Shown here: positions 31,961-43,089 of the stretch, piece by piece
Position numbering within the stretch: the first letter of the stretch is position 1
How the letters are laid out: each line of letters starts with the position of its first letter
DNA from: Protopterus annectens
Lineage: Eukaryota; Chordata; Ceratodontiformes; Protopteridae
NCBI RefSeq assembly: GCF_019279795.1
Contig: NC_056743.1
Span: 627,101,487 to 627,165,486 of the forward strand
Direction of reading: 5' to 3'
DNA: 64,000 nucleotides
Notes under the pieces: generated by a model
The model's database searches: none
Seen by the model: the letters and a program-made list of their open reading frames with translations, nothing else
What the model was told of the DNA's origin: nothing
Made by a program: the position numbers and the translations under genes

Positions 31961-33900
31961 GAGTGGCCCATATAGAAAAGCATTTCCATTTACTACAATG
32001 TACTTTCCTGACAGATTTGTGAGCCGCTACCAGGATGGACTTAACAGGGGATGACAAACCAGGAGTTCTAATAACCATGGGAACCAGAGCGGCCAAGCCG
32101 TGAGCTTCAGACTGTCCAGATCTGGGTGTAGAATCCCTGAAGGGTGCGAGATAAGATCCAGAAATGGATCCAGAGTCCATGGTGGAACAACTAGATGCCA
32201 CCTGAGTAAGGGACACCAAACCGGTTGAGGTCAGAATGGGGTGATGAAGATCAAAGTGCTCCCCAGCCTTCGAGCTTTCTACAGAAACTTCGACATGAGA
32301 GGAAGAGGAGGATATGCATAAAGAAGACCGGGAGGCCAAGCATGAATCAGAGCATCTCTAAAAGTTTCCCCCGACGGGGGGGTTCAGTGAAAAACTTGCT
32401 GCACATCGCATTGGAAGGAGATGCAAAGAGATCGCAGCAAGGACGACCCCACTCTCGAAAGATCTGTTCCGCTACTGAAGGATTCAGAGACCACTCGTAC
32501 AGCATCAGGATAGACCTGCTGAGCCTGTGAGTGCTGGACCATCCCAGAATGTCCGTTGCCACCAGAAAACGGCCAGTGGAGATCACCCATTCCCACACTC
32601 AGTTTCTTGACACAGGGGATAAGATCTGGTTCTCCCGTTTGTTGATATACCAGACCACTGACATTGTCCGTCTGAACTGCAATTATTTCTAGAGGGAGAC
32701 GAGCATGAAGGGTGTGCAACGCAAGAACAACCACTCATCTCTAGAACACTGATATGCAGATAGTTCTTGGAAGGGAACCATGTGCCTTAGACTGTCCTTC
32801 CTGAACAGTGCCCCCCACCCCAGTAAGGAGGCATCCGTGGCCACCATGGTCTTGGGCAAGGCAGGTTGAAACTGGTGTCCCCCCTTGAGGAGATCCGGAG
32901 ACTGAATCTACCACCAAAGGGAGTCCCGGCATGCTTTCGAGATTCTCACTGGAAAGGACAAAGGGAGGTCTAACAGAGACCACTGAACAGCCAGTGTCCA
33001 CTGTAGTACTCGCATACAGGGGCATGCCATAGGAAGAAGAGAGTGATTGTGGTCGCCATAGAACTTAAAGCCCACAGCACTGCTTTGGCTGGCAGAGATG
33101 GAGTCTGAAGAATGTGAAGGACGTGGAACCTCAGATTGTGCAACCTGTCTAACGTGAGGAACACCCTCATTTGTATTGGGTCCAGCTATGCCCCGATGAA
33201 GTCCTACACCTGAATGTGGAGTAAAGCAGATTTGTCCATACTGATTGTGATGCCAAACTTGTTGGCTAGCCGAAGAAAGGAGTCCCTGGCTTAAAGTAGA
33301 TGCTCTGAAGGGGTAGTAAAGAGCCAATCATCCAAGTATGGAAAGACCTGAATGCCCTGAAGCCTCAGATGAGCCACTACTACCATTACTTTGGTGAGAC
33401 CAAAGGGAAGGGCTTGAAATTGGTAATGACTGGCTCCCAGCCGAAAGCTAAGGAACCTCCAGGAGGACCTGTCCATCTTGATGTGGTAGTACACGTCCTG
33501 GAGATCGATTCAGCACATCCAGTCTCTGGCCTGCAGATAGGGCAGGACAAATAGAATCGTGACCATCCGGATTTTTGTCTTGGTTACAGACAGGTTCAAC
33601 TGAGACAGATCCAAAATTGGTCTGAGGTCCACCCCCCCCCCCGTCTTCTTTGGCACTAAGGAACCTGGAATAAACCCCAGATCTGGATTGGTCTGAGAGG
33701 ACTGGCTGGATGACTCGCATTTGTAGCAGTGATTCTATTTGCACTGCTGCCTCCTCCTGCTGCGTGGGTGGAACGTCCAGGAAAGCTTTGTTGGATGGGA
33801 GAGGTTCTTTGAACGGGATGAAATATCCTCTGGATATAATTCACAACACCCATTGATTTGCTGCAATGGACTCCTAAGCTAGTGGGTATAGCGACAAAAG
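31961..33900 (-). pseudogene. RT-RNase H polyprotein of D7
   Basis: Broken into many frames. 33448-33744 begins MQIESLLQMRVIQPVLSDQS, then SGVYSRF (RT fingers). 33291-33494 has FQALPFGL followed immediately by TKVMVVVAHLRLQGIQVF and YLDD, so part of motif B (STAPRVF) is deleted. RNase H sequence near 32640-32690 includes a VQTDNVSGLVYQQTGEP block corresponding to RTDNTTVMWYINKQGG. 32225-32340 on the reverse strand corresponds to the YR linker. A 10-base C run at about 33630-33640 is a likely slippage point. Confidence 0.75.
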
Positions 33901-34115
33901 GCCCCTGACTGCCTCCAGAGAAAGACAGTCGGGCAATCTCTCAAGGCTGCTGTTTGGGTTTGCCAGAGAAAGGTTCTCGGGACCTGAAGTTCTTAGGACC
34001 CCCTCTGCCTCTAGGGCAGTATCTGCCAAATCCCCCTCTGCCTCTGGGGGACAGCAAGTCGAGCGTCCCGGGAAAACGCCCGAGACTTATGGAACCACAT
34101 CATCTTCTGGCCTCG

Positions 34116-36290
34116 TTAGTTCCTGGAAAAAGACCTCTGAGCCAGAGAGAAGCAGATCCAGACAGCAGACAGCGTCTTCCCACCCTTCTCGCTCTGGATC
34201 AAGGTCTCTCTTACAGTCTTCCCAAAAAGAGAACCACCGTCATAAGGGTAGTTTGTAAAAGACGCCTTGAAGGGCTCTGAGAATTGACATAAGCAGAGCC
34301 AGGCGTGACGCCTGATGGCAATGCCTGTCACCACTGCCCGTGCAGCTCCCTCTGTGGCGTGGAAGACCAAACACATGGACGTGTTCGCTACAGCTTTAAG
34401 GGTGGCCATTCAAGCATCGAAAGTCTTCCTGTCGTCTGCCGACATGGACCCTGGGGTAGACTCCGTGATTTCTTTGACTAGATCTCTCTGGAGTCAGACA
34501 ACATGCACCAAATAGTTCAGTGCCCTCAAGGAGAAAGTCGCTGAAGCATAACCTCTCTTCCCAAAACGATCAAACATCCACGACTCACGGTCAGGAGGAT
34601 AGACCGTGGAGCTCTCCTGTGCGAGCTCCTTTTTGGTGGCCGGCGCCACCATAATAGCATCTACAGGGGATCCCTTGTGCCAATGCAGCTCGTCTGCGAG
34701 GGGACTTAAAACCTTGCCCAGACGCTTTGGTATTGGCTCTACAGTGTCCAGCTCCTTCCAAGCCCTAGATGTTATTAACACAAGTGGATCAGCCGGAGGG
34801 GGACACCTAAAAGTTAGATGGGCCCGAGCCGAATGCCTCCAAAAACGCAGACTCTGAGGTCGGTTTTGGAGGGGACCCCCCCCCCCTTGGCAAAGGATCT
34901 CCATAATGTCTCCAAAGGAGACATCCTCGGGGGGGGGGGTGACCTTGAGGAACCTTCCCCCTCATCCAGGTCCATGTCCTCCGTGAAGGACTTTGGGGGA
35001 AGAGTCCAAGTGCCTCCTCTTACAAGCATGCTTGTGGGGGGGGGGGCCTCCTCAAGGGGACTGTCTGGGGAGGCCTCACAAACGGGTTGTTCCATGAGTG
35101 GGGCACTACTGCTATGGGCTGCCCCTGAGAGGGCAAGATGGTCCGAACCTCACTCAATGCCAGGGGTCTGGACAGATTCTGAGGATGAGACAGTGAGGCC
35201 ATGACCCTGCGAGAACCCTCTCCAGCAAACAGTAAGAGTGGAAATCTTTATGAGGTATTTGTTTCCCACAAGTTAAACAGTTATTGACTTTTTCTGACAT
35301 CGGCTGAGGCAAGAAAGAGTCCCCAACTGGGTACTTAGCTTTTCAGAAGTCTTCGAAGTAGTATTCGGTAGTAGTAATCTCTGGATCTGACCGACCGGCA
35401 CTTGCGAACAGCTTCTGCTTCGGGCGCCACGCGGCAAGAAAGACTGAGGAAAATGGCGTCGGCTGATGCCTTTATACCCCCAGACCAGCAGAGATGACGT
35501 CGGGTGAAGTGCGACATCAGCCGAAGCCGGACCCAGACTTTGGAATCCGGCCGACCGAAGGGCTGCCTGACGACAGGACAACCCATTTGTTATGACTGCA
35601 GATGCATCCATGAAGGACATCCCTCTCCACCACGTCGAATGCAGAGGGGGAACGGGCCTCCTGGACAGAAAAGGAAGACGCCTCTCCCCCTTGACCCAAC
35701 AGGGGAATTGAAGCCATGACACCGACAGGTATGCTCCTCTCCTACAGACTCTGAGCAGACCCAACCCCAAGGCTCCAGCTCAGAGAGCTCAGATCCGAAC
35801 TGGTCGGATCAGACACACACACAAGGCAACAGCTGGCGTCAAGGTACAGGGCACAATCTGTGTAGACCCCTCAACTCCAACCGTCCTCTGATCCAACGAC
35901 TCCGAAACCAAAGGTCGGATTGGAAGGGGAGTAATAGGACGGAACATGGGCAGAAAGGAGATGCTCCAGTGGGAGATGGCCCCAGCAAGATCCCAATCTG
36001 AATCTGAGTGTAATTGAACCTCCGCATCTTGTCGATCGCCGCTTCCGAAAGGCTCCAGGTGGAGCAGAAGGATGCCACCCAAGCAGGACGGGAGTGCCGG
36101 TGGTGTGAGGGGGACCTACACCGCAACCGGCTACTTGGAAGCTCGGGCTCAGGTGAAAACCTCTGGGATCTGAGCAGAGGGGAAGCAGGCCTAGAGATAG
36201 GCTTCGTCTTCGGCGGTGGACCGGCCTGTGACAAGCGGTTGAGAGATTGCTTGCGAGGCCGGTTTTTTTAGATGTATCCCCCTCCCCAGG
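34116..36290 (-). pseudogene. gag-like ORF of D7, interrupted by D10
   Basis: 34494-34904 carries RGYASATFSLRALNYLVHVV, aligning to VYTSATL.ALNCQFHM. 34116-34409 carries GAARAVVTGIAIRRHAWLC, matching AVTGSVIRRHAWL, then GGSLFGKTVRETL, matching LFG..AEEVL. The N-terminal part is Pro-, Ser- and Arg-rich (35020-36234) and shows no clear Cys/His array. Homopolymer G/C runs near 34880, 34930 and 35036 disrupt the frame. A 391 bp insertion (D10) splits it. No function is left. Confidence 0.7.
35230..35620 (-). mobile_element. D10: isolated 5' end of a D2-type DIRS element inside D7
   Basis: 391 bp closely matching D2 8634-9024: the gag start region (TTCCCACAAGTTAAACAG, SEKVNNC on minus), leader, ITR and right edge ending AAGGACAT. 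The left side stops abruptly at CAGTAAGAGTGG with no ITR, ICR, pol or YR. The flanks are CTCTCCAGCAAA and CCCTCTCCACCACG. It is either a deletion product or an unusual partial insertion. Relative to D2 the TATAT box has become TATACCCCCAG. Confidence 0.9.
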
Positions 36291-36539
36291 CTAAGCATCC
36301 CCAAAGCAAACCACTCACAGAGTGTGGCCATCAGCCAGTGAAAGCTAATCGCCACACTCTGTGCATTTTTTTAATCCAGGCTTCGGGGGCCTCAGCCATC
36401 CCATCAGCCGGTTCACTATCCGCACACACACAGAAAGAAGAGAGAAGATAGAAGAGGCCTACTACTACTATTTTTCTACTTTTTTTGTTCACTAGCTATG
36501 AAGAAATCCAGGGAGGTGATAGACAGGCTTGAGAGAGAA

Positions 36540-36787
36540 AAAAGGGAAGAAAAAAATAGCTAAGAAACCGACCAAAAATCTAATCTGACCAAAACGAAAA
36601 CACTGGAGCTCTGTGGCCACACTGCGTACTCTAAGGCGGCAAACGAGATCTGAAGGGAGAAGGGAGACATTATGGATAAGGGGAGGTGCTCTGAGCCATA
36701 GCTGGAAAATACGGCCATGTCGGATCCAAAGCGGATCCGAAGACCCACAGGTTGAAGAGGAGCAAATGAAGTAAACTACTTCAGATA
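36540..36787 (-). repeat. D7 5' inverted terminal repeat
   Basis: Inverted match to 19510-19674 (CCATAGCTGGAAAATACGGC, AGGTTGAAGAGGAGC). It holds GCAAACGAGATCTGAAGG at about 36640-36657, a motif reused twice further right. Confidence 0.83.
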
Positions 36788-38068
36788 CTTATTTTGCCTC
36801 TCAGGCTGGCAGACACATTAACCGATGTCAGTATTCTCAGGTATAAAGGGAGCCAGCCTGCGTCACCACTTCAGTATTTTCTTGGCCCCATGAAGGAGGA
36901 GCCCGGAGTTAAGCAAAGGAGAATAAAGAAAGGGGGTAACTAACACACTGTAGCCTGAGAAAGTGCCCAAAGTTGTTATATTTGGAAATTCTAGGCCAAC
37001 CTAGTAGGCCACAGGGGAGAATACCACAGAGTTAAGGAAGAAAAGTTCACAACAGCAATAGTATAAATAATATCTACTTTACTTTTTATATTTTTTAAAA
37101 ACAAAAAAAACAGCCTAAGAAAAGAAAACAAGGGAACAATACCAGCTACGGTATAAAACAGTATACCTAATGGTAAGGAAAAGGTACCAGCGGAGAAGAA
37201 ATTTAAGAAAAGGGTACAGGAAAAATCCTAATGCCAACAAAACTAACAGGGAGGAGAACGACAGAAAAAACTACAAAATTTCAGAAGATTTATCTAAATA
37301 AACTAGCAAATGTTACAAGAAAAAATACTGTTTACAATGCTAGACAGCAGAATCTATGTCTAACTACGATCGCAGCAAACGAGATCTGAGGTAATTGGGA
37401 TAGAGTAGGGCATTATAGGTAGAAGGATGAGCTCAAGAGTTGGAACCGAAGTCTAGTATATGCAGCTAAGTCGGATCTGAGGCTCAGATCTGGACCCACT
37501 AGTGTGGAAGAATGAAAAGGACAACATCAGATCTTGACTTTTTTCCTTAACCATACCCAAATCTCAACTGCTGCAGTTTCCAGCCAACTACTCTGCTACA
37601 GAAAGTGAAAAAAATGGTAGGAGGAGAGGGCTGGGAGAAGATATAGTAAAATATTTAAAAATGGAAAATAAAGGAAAGCAACACACTAAAGAAGCTCAAA
37701 AACCGATAAGTAATGTACTCCCAAACAAGGAAATAAAGTGAAAGTCTACTTAGCTGTCCACTATTAGTGAAAAAGTCGCTTTAAACACTGAAACTGCTTG
37801 CAGACATTGTCTAAATGGTGGAAACGAGATCTGGAAGACTGAGCAGCAAGGGTTATTGGTAGGGAGGAGCAAGACCTTGTAAAGATTTTGCTGCCATCAC
37901 TAGAAGGTAGCAAAAGCAGCAGTCCAGAGTCTGATGTTTCAGTGTCCGGACAAAACTTAAGAAATCTAAGGATTTCAACACAAGCAAACTTTGGACATAA
38001 CTTTTTCAAAGTTCACAGTAGTTAGATACAATTAAGTAAACGTATGCAGTGAACATCAATGAAAGAAA
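36788..38068 (-). repeat. Composite of D6 remnant and extra family-B right ends
   Basis: 36788-36910 continues the D6 left ITR with GGTATAAAGGGAGCCAGCC and TTTTCTTGGCCCC. AACGAGATCTG then recurs at about 37378-37388 and 37823-37833, each within sequence alignable to the D7 right ITR. The first of these copies ends GGACAACATCAGAT at 37532, like a family-B right edge. These look like solo or internally deleted family-B elements. A-rich sequence with no coding match fills the rest. Confidence 0.55.
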
Positions 38069-38290
38069 GTATAATGGTGTGTAATGTCTTGCCATAATGA
38101 AAGATGTCCTCTTCACTGCTGCAGTATTCATAACATGAGGGATTCCCTGCCAAGGGCGACCCAACCTCCAACCATAACCAGTATACCAAAGCCTTTTACT
38201 ACTTACAAGTACATGGGACATCACACGTATGCTGCTCCTCACACATGTAGGGCATAAATGCGACGTCTGCACGTACTATCCTCAGAACTG
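38069..38290 (-). repeat. D11 3' inverted terminal repeat with edge
   Basis: CTGCTGCAGTATTCATAACA, CCTTTTACTACTTACAAGTA and GGGCATAAATGCGACG pair with the right end at 42905-43080. Confidence 0.83.
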
Positions 38291-38395
38291 AATGCCCCAG
38301 AAGGAACGCCAGTTTAAGGAAACAAGGAGGTGAATCATACATACACAAGAAAAAGCAATACCCAGGGGGTCAGTAAGGAGGGATAGAATACTGCA

Positions 38396-38479
38396 ACACT
38401 GAAGAGAAGGGCATCATTATGGTAAGACTTTACATAATTATACCATGTCCTACTGTTGCAATATTCATAACATGAGGGA
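38396..38479 (-). repeat. D11 internal complementary region
   Basis: CATCATTATGGTAAGACTTT and ATTATACCATGTCCTACTG are followed by GCAATATTCATAACATGAGG, complementing the left edge and then the right edge. The family-C junction reads ATACCATGTCC. Confidence 0.82.
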
Positions 38480-38530
38480 GACTACCAAAGCTCATGAAGA
38501 AACTTGGGCGGATGAAGGGGCAGTAGAACT

Positions 38531-39480
38531 CTAAAAAGCCATGGAGAATGGCCCTAGCAAAACTAGCTCTAGAGATTCCATCGAACTTGTAGCGTTTGGT
38601 GAAGGTATGTACAAAGTCCAGGTAGCTGCTTCAAGAATGGAATTAAGTGTCCAAACCCTTAAAGAAAGCACCAGAAGAAGCCACAGCCCTAGTAGAATGA
38701 GCCTTAACAGAAAAAGGAAGGCTTTTACCATGAGAAACGTAACAAAAAGAAACAGACTTCGAAATCCAAGAGGAAACAACCAGTTTGCTTGGAAGCAGGC
38801 AATCCCAAGGACCTGGGATGAAAAGAAACAAAAGAGTTGATCAGATTTCCTGATAGCCTTGGTTTTATCCAAATAAAATCAGAGTTGTCTATGCACATCC
38901 AAGGTGTATAGTACCTTCTCACTAAGAGATGGTAGAGAAGGGAAAAATGTGGGCAAAATGAATGGATTGATTAAGTGACAACTCATTCACAACCTTGGAT
39001 ATAAATGAAGGATTAGTACACAAAGACACCCTGTCCTTATGGAAAACTAAAAATGGAGGAGAAGCCTAAGGGCTTGAAGCTCAGACACCCATCTAGATGG
39101 AGTCAAAGCTAACAACAAAGTCTTCCAAGAGTAATGCTGCAAGGAAGATGAAGCTGCAGACTCAAAAGGAGCCAAAGTCAATTTCTCCAAAACAAAATTA
39201 AGATCCCAAGGAGGAGGACCAGACTTCCTGGGAGACCTAACATGTAGGACGTCTCTAAAATTGTCTAGCCTCAAACCTAGAAGTTAAAGGAGGAGATAAA
39301 GGCAGACAAGCAGGAACAGTGGACAAGGGTGGGGGGCTGACAAAGGAATAGACCAACCCAGCATTGAGCAATTCACTCTAATAGGAGAGAATCAGTGGAA
39401 CATCTACAGTCAATGGATCTAAGTTACGTGAAAGACACCAAAGAGAAAACCACTTCCATTTAAATAGGATTTCCTAGAAC
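38531..39480 (-). pseudogene. Tyrosine recombinase of D11
   Basis: Separate frames carry SVKAHSTRAVASSGAFFKG (38643-38831, His and Arg retained), NSILEAATWTLYIPS (38531-38872) and PPPWDLNFVLEKLTLAPFES with TPSRWVSELQAL (39047-39274, one Arg of the RRVSEL box changed to Trp). Four or more frameshifts. It belongs to the same superfamily as the D2 YR but is diverged and inactive. Confidence 0.8.
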
Positions 39481-39496
39481 TGGGTTTTCTGACCTC

Positions 39497-41505
39497 CTAC
39501 AGAACCCTAAACACGTCCTCCGGAAAAAGGTGTCTGAAAGGAATCAAAATCCTATCACCCACACAGTCAGCTGCAAAGTCAACAGGTGGGGATGGATAAG
39601 TGACCCCTTTGTCGTGTGAGAGAAGGTCCACCCTCTGAGATAGCTTGTGATGACTGCCCTTGGCTAAATACAGAAGAGGGAACCAATGCTGTCTTTGCAA
39701 AAAAGGAGTCATCAGTAAGATTTTTGGCTTGTCCTGCTGAATCTTGAACAGGACCTTCGGAATGAGAGGAAGAGGGGGTATGCATAAAGAAATATCCCCT
39801 TCCAAGAAAAAGTTAGGGTGTCGACCTTCCAAACCAGAGGACCTGGAACAAAATAAGAGTGAGTTGTCTGTTTATATTGGAGGCATAGATCTACTTGAAG
39901 AGTACCCCACTGGTGGACAATGTCCAGAAACACATCCCTGTGATGAGTCAAGGACCTGCTCAGTGTGTTTGCCACACAATTCTGACTGGAGGAGATGCAC
40001 ACTGCCTGAAGAGTGACATGATTCTGAACTGCAAGCCCCCAAGCCATGGGAGTTAGCCTTCAAAGTTAAGATTTAGTCCACCCCCCCTCCACGGTTTGTT
40101 TACATACCAGAAGACTGTGTAGTCTGTAAACACCCTGAGAGGACCTAAAAGGAAGAGAGGCTGAAAAGCCTGAAGGGCCAGCAGAAGCGCTCATCCCCTT
40201 TGATGCTGATGTTCTTTCTTTGGAAAGTTAACCAGACCCCTTTGTACCTTAATGAGGGCCAAAAACTGTGACCCGACCTATATCTGAAGCGTCTGAACAG
40301 CTCTTGAGAGGGAAAAGGAGGGTGCACAGGGAGACCAGGGCTCAGGGTCACTTGCTGAATCCACCACTGAAGTTCCTTCTTCAAACAAGGAAGATGAACC
40401 AAAGCCTCTATGGGACACACATGCTGCATCCAAACTGTTTTCAGGAACCAATGAAACCTCCCCCTGTGAAGTTTGGCCAGAAATAACACTGAAATGGTAG
40501 ATGCTATGAATCCCAAAAGTCTGAGAAACTCCCTGGCTGTGACAGAGGGCAGAAGTGTTTGTAAGAAAGAAGTGAAGGACAGAGCTTTTGGAAGGAGAGA
40601 GACTAGCATAATCTAGTATCCTGCACCCCAAATATGATCATGAGAGGGGGTGAGGGATGATTTTGTGTGAACCCCAGGTGTTGCAGAAGGGAAATGGCGA
40701 AGTCTAGGTTCCGCAGAAAGATGTCTGGGGAAAATGCCTGAATCAAAAGGTCATCCGAGTAAGGGAAAACTTGGATGCCTTGAAGCCTGCAGAAAGCAAT
40801 TACAGGTGCTAGGCATTTGGTGGATACTCTTAGTGCAGTAGAAAGGCCAAAGGGCAAGGCAGAGAACTGAAAATGCATGAAAGCAACAGAAAAATGTAAA
40901 CATTTCCTGTAAAGGGGATAAACAGGAATGTGAACACAGGCATCCTTGATATCTAGTGATGCCATAAATGCCTGAGAAAGAGCGAGAGGAAATAAAGTCT
41001 GAAGGGACAGCATGTGGAAAAAATGGACCTTCAAGAAGGTGTTGAGGTGCGAGAGGTCCAGAATTGGTTTCCAGGGACCATCCTTTCTGGGCACTAGAAA
41101 CATTCTGCAATAAAGCCCTCTTCCTCTGTGGGTGGGTGGAACCACCTGAATTATTCCTTGATTCAACAAGTCCTGAAGGACCTCTGGAAATAAATGCAGC
41201 TGTACCAGAGGAGGCTGAGGAATGCCCATGAAGGAAGGAAGATATTTCCAAACCATAAAATAACGGTTTTGAATAATGGAAAGATCCCTTGTGCCCTGAG
41301 TAATGTTTCCCCAAACTGGAAGAGACAGAGAAAGACAAAGGGGAAAATGGAACAAGGCTATGGAGAGAGTGGTAGTCAAGACTACCTGGCATGTCAGGAA
41401 AGGGCTGCTTCTGGGCAGGAGTAAACCAAGAAGGCTTTGATGGTGGAGGCCTCCTACCACCCTTCTCAGTCTTGGATGGAGGAGTGCAAACCTATTTTCG
41501 CACAA
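39497..41505 (-). pseudogene. RT-RNase H polyprotein of D11
   Basis: The RT ORF 40603-41505 (300 codons) has RMFLVPRKDGPWKPILDLS, ASLDIKDACVHIPVYPLYRK, FSALPFGLSTALRVSTKC and FPYSDDLLIQ. Motif C is therefore YSDD, not YLDD. The thumb is at 40145-40609 (LLGFIASTISVLF and FHWFLKTVWMQHV). RNase H is at 39712-40047 (NTLSRSLTHHRDVF). A methylase-like end is at 39497-39832 (CIPPLPLIPKVLF and RQHWFPLLYL). Frameshifts separate them. Confidence 0.83.
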
Positions 41506-42868
41506 AACAAAGCTTTATTATCCAGAGGGGCATCCAGTAACTTAACTTTAATGTCATCTGGCAATGGTTGAAGTCTTAACCAGGAATACCTTCTCAAAAC
41601 AGAGCCTGATGCAGTTGCCCTCGTAGATGCTTCTGCTGCATCATAACTACACTTAATTGAATGCCTTGTTACCCAAGAAGTTCCTAATAAGGACAAGGCA
41701 TTAGTTTTTCCTTCTGAATCAGAAGATCAGAAATAACTTGAGAGGCCTGTGAAAGAGCCAAAGCATACTTGGTCATGCAAGTCTGACCATTAATATCACA
41801 GAAAGCTAGGGTAGCAGAAGTATAAACCTTCCCCAGCTCTTCCACAGTCCTGCTTTTCTTATCAGAAGGGAGAAATGAAGTAGATGGGAGTAATCTGGAA
41901 GGTTTATCCGAAGCCACAGAGACCACAGCAGGATCAGCAGATGGACACCTAAAAAGAAATCTCCTATCCTGTGGCACTTTGTAAAAGCAGTCTGGCTTAA
42001 GGGCCAGAGGCGGAGAATCTAAAGTTCGGGATGCTGAAAAGAAAGCATCTAATAAGGCAGGCAAAACTGGAGGAACAGGAAAAGGGGACTCCATCTCCAA
42101 TAGGTCACAGTATCTCTTCTACACATCACTAACCTGGGAACTTTCCCATTTGAAAAACTCCATTTTGGAAATATACCCCAAGGGAGAAGGAATCTGGGTA
42201 GCGAAGGATTCATCATCTGAAGAAAATTCTTCCTCAGACTAACCCTGTTCCCCTAATTCTCTTCTGTGGTGAAAATGTCCAAGGCAGAGTAGAGACAGAC
42301 ACCAAAATGAGACTTAAGGGCCATAAGGGCATTAAATAAACCTTGGGTAAACTCTGCCATTCAATTTGTGGATTTCTGCGAGGAGTGGAATGTTTGGTTC
42401 TTTACCTTTTTTAATGTGCACAAGTGGAAGGGCCCCATGTAGACCAACACTCCACAACTGCAGTCCGGACTTCCTCCCTAACTAGTATTTGAGGCACCCC
42501 CACTGGGCCTTCTGAAATCATGAGTCTCTGTTCCTTCTGAACATCCGAAGTGGATGCCTGCAGCGCCTCAGAGGACTTGCCTGTCATCGGATCCATGGCA
42601 ACCTATGAACTGGTTTCAGCTGAAGCATACAAACCAAGGACCAGATGGATCTCCGGGCCATCCACGGCCTCGAGAGAGACGTCCAATGTAAGCGGTACAG
42701 CCGAAGAGCCAGACAGGGTGTTTGGCCTTTCACAATTAACTCGTCAGAAGACCCGCCTTTCTTGGATGACATGAAAAACCTCACAAACACAATAGCAAAT
42801 AAGAAAAAAAAAACAATGGGGAATTTATATGAAATGGCTGGATTTACAATAGCAAACAACTTGGGCAA
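41466..42868 (-). pseudogene. gag-like ORF of D11
   Basis: 41684-42100 has PVLPALLDAFFSASRTLDSP, LALKPDCFYKVPQDRRFL and KVYTSATLAFCDINGQ, matching the DIRS gag centre. 41466-41696 has HSIKCSYDAAEASTRATA and SVLRRYSWLRLQPLPDD, matching the SVIRRHAWL region. The N-terminal portion (42411-42868) is poorly conserved, and no intact Cys/His array is visible. Broken by stops near 41700 and 42230. Confidence 0.75.
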
Positions 42869-43089
42869 GCAGACAGACTATCAAAGATGGTATCCAGACA
42901 GGTGGCAAAGAAGTTCTGAGGATAGTACATGCAGACATCGCATTTATGCCCTGTGTAAACAGGGAGCATACATGCAACGCCCCATGTACTTTTAAGTAGT
43001 GAAAGGCTTTGTTATACTGGCCAGATGTTAGGTCGCCTTTGGGAGGGTATCCCTCACGTTATGAATACTGCAACAGCTGAATAGAAAAT

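Larger units (their letters stand above)
19491..36787 (-). mobile_element. D7: divergent DIRS element (family B) hosting D8, D9 and D10
   Basis: The left edge (19491, AAGTTATGCACTCAC) and right edge (36787) are predicted by its ICR at 30955-31045. The left ITR 19510-19674 and right ITR 36540-36787 pair over most of their length (for example CTTCAACCTGTG, CAGCTATGGCTC and GAGCACCTCC on inversion). Element sequence is 19491-19674, 30797-35229 and 35621-36787. ITR and ICR sequences differ from the D1/D2/D5 group, so this is a separate family. Its genes are decayed. Confidence 0.85.
38069..43089 (-). mobile_element. D11: DIRS element of a third family (C)
   Basis: About 5.0 kb. The left edge is GTATAATGGTGTGTAATGTC after flank ATGAAAGAAA. 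The right edge is near 43089 before CACCATCTC. The left ITR (38086-38285) pairs with 42905-43075 (GGGCATAAATGCGA against TCGCATTTATGCCC, and CATGTTATGAATACTGC on inversion). The ICR is at 38396-38479. The gene order is as in the other copies. ITR, ICR and proteins are clearly different from the families of D2 and D7. Confidence 0.87.

Noticed and set aside
36014..36271. 85-codon plus-strand ORF as a gene
   Set aside because: Antisense to the Pro/Ser-rich N-terminal region of the D7 gag, with no supporting features.
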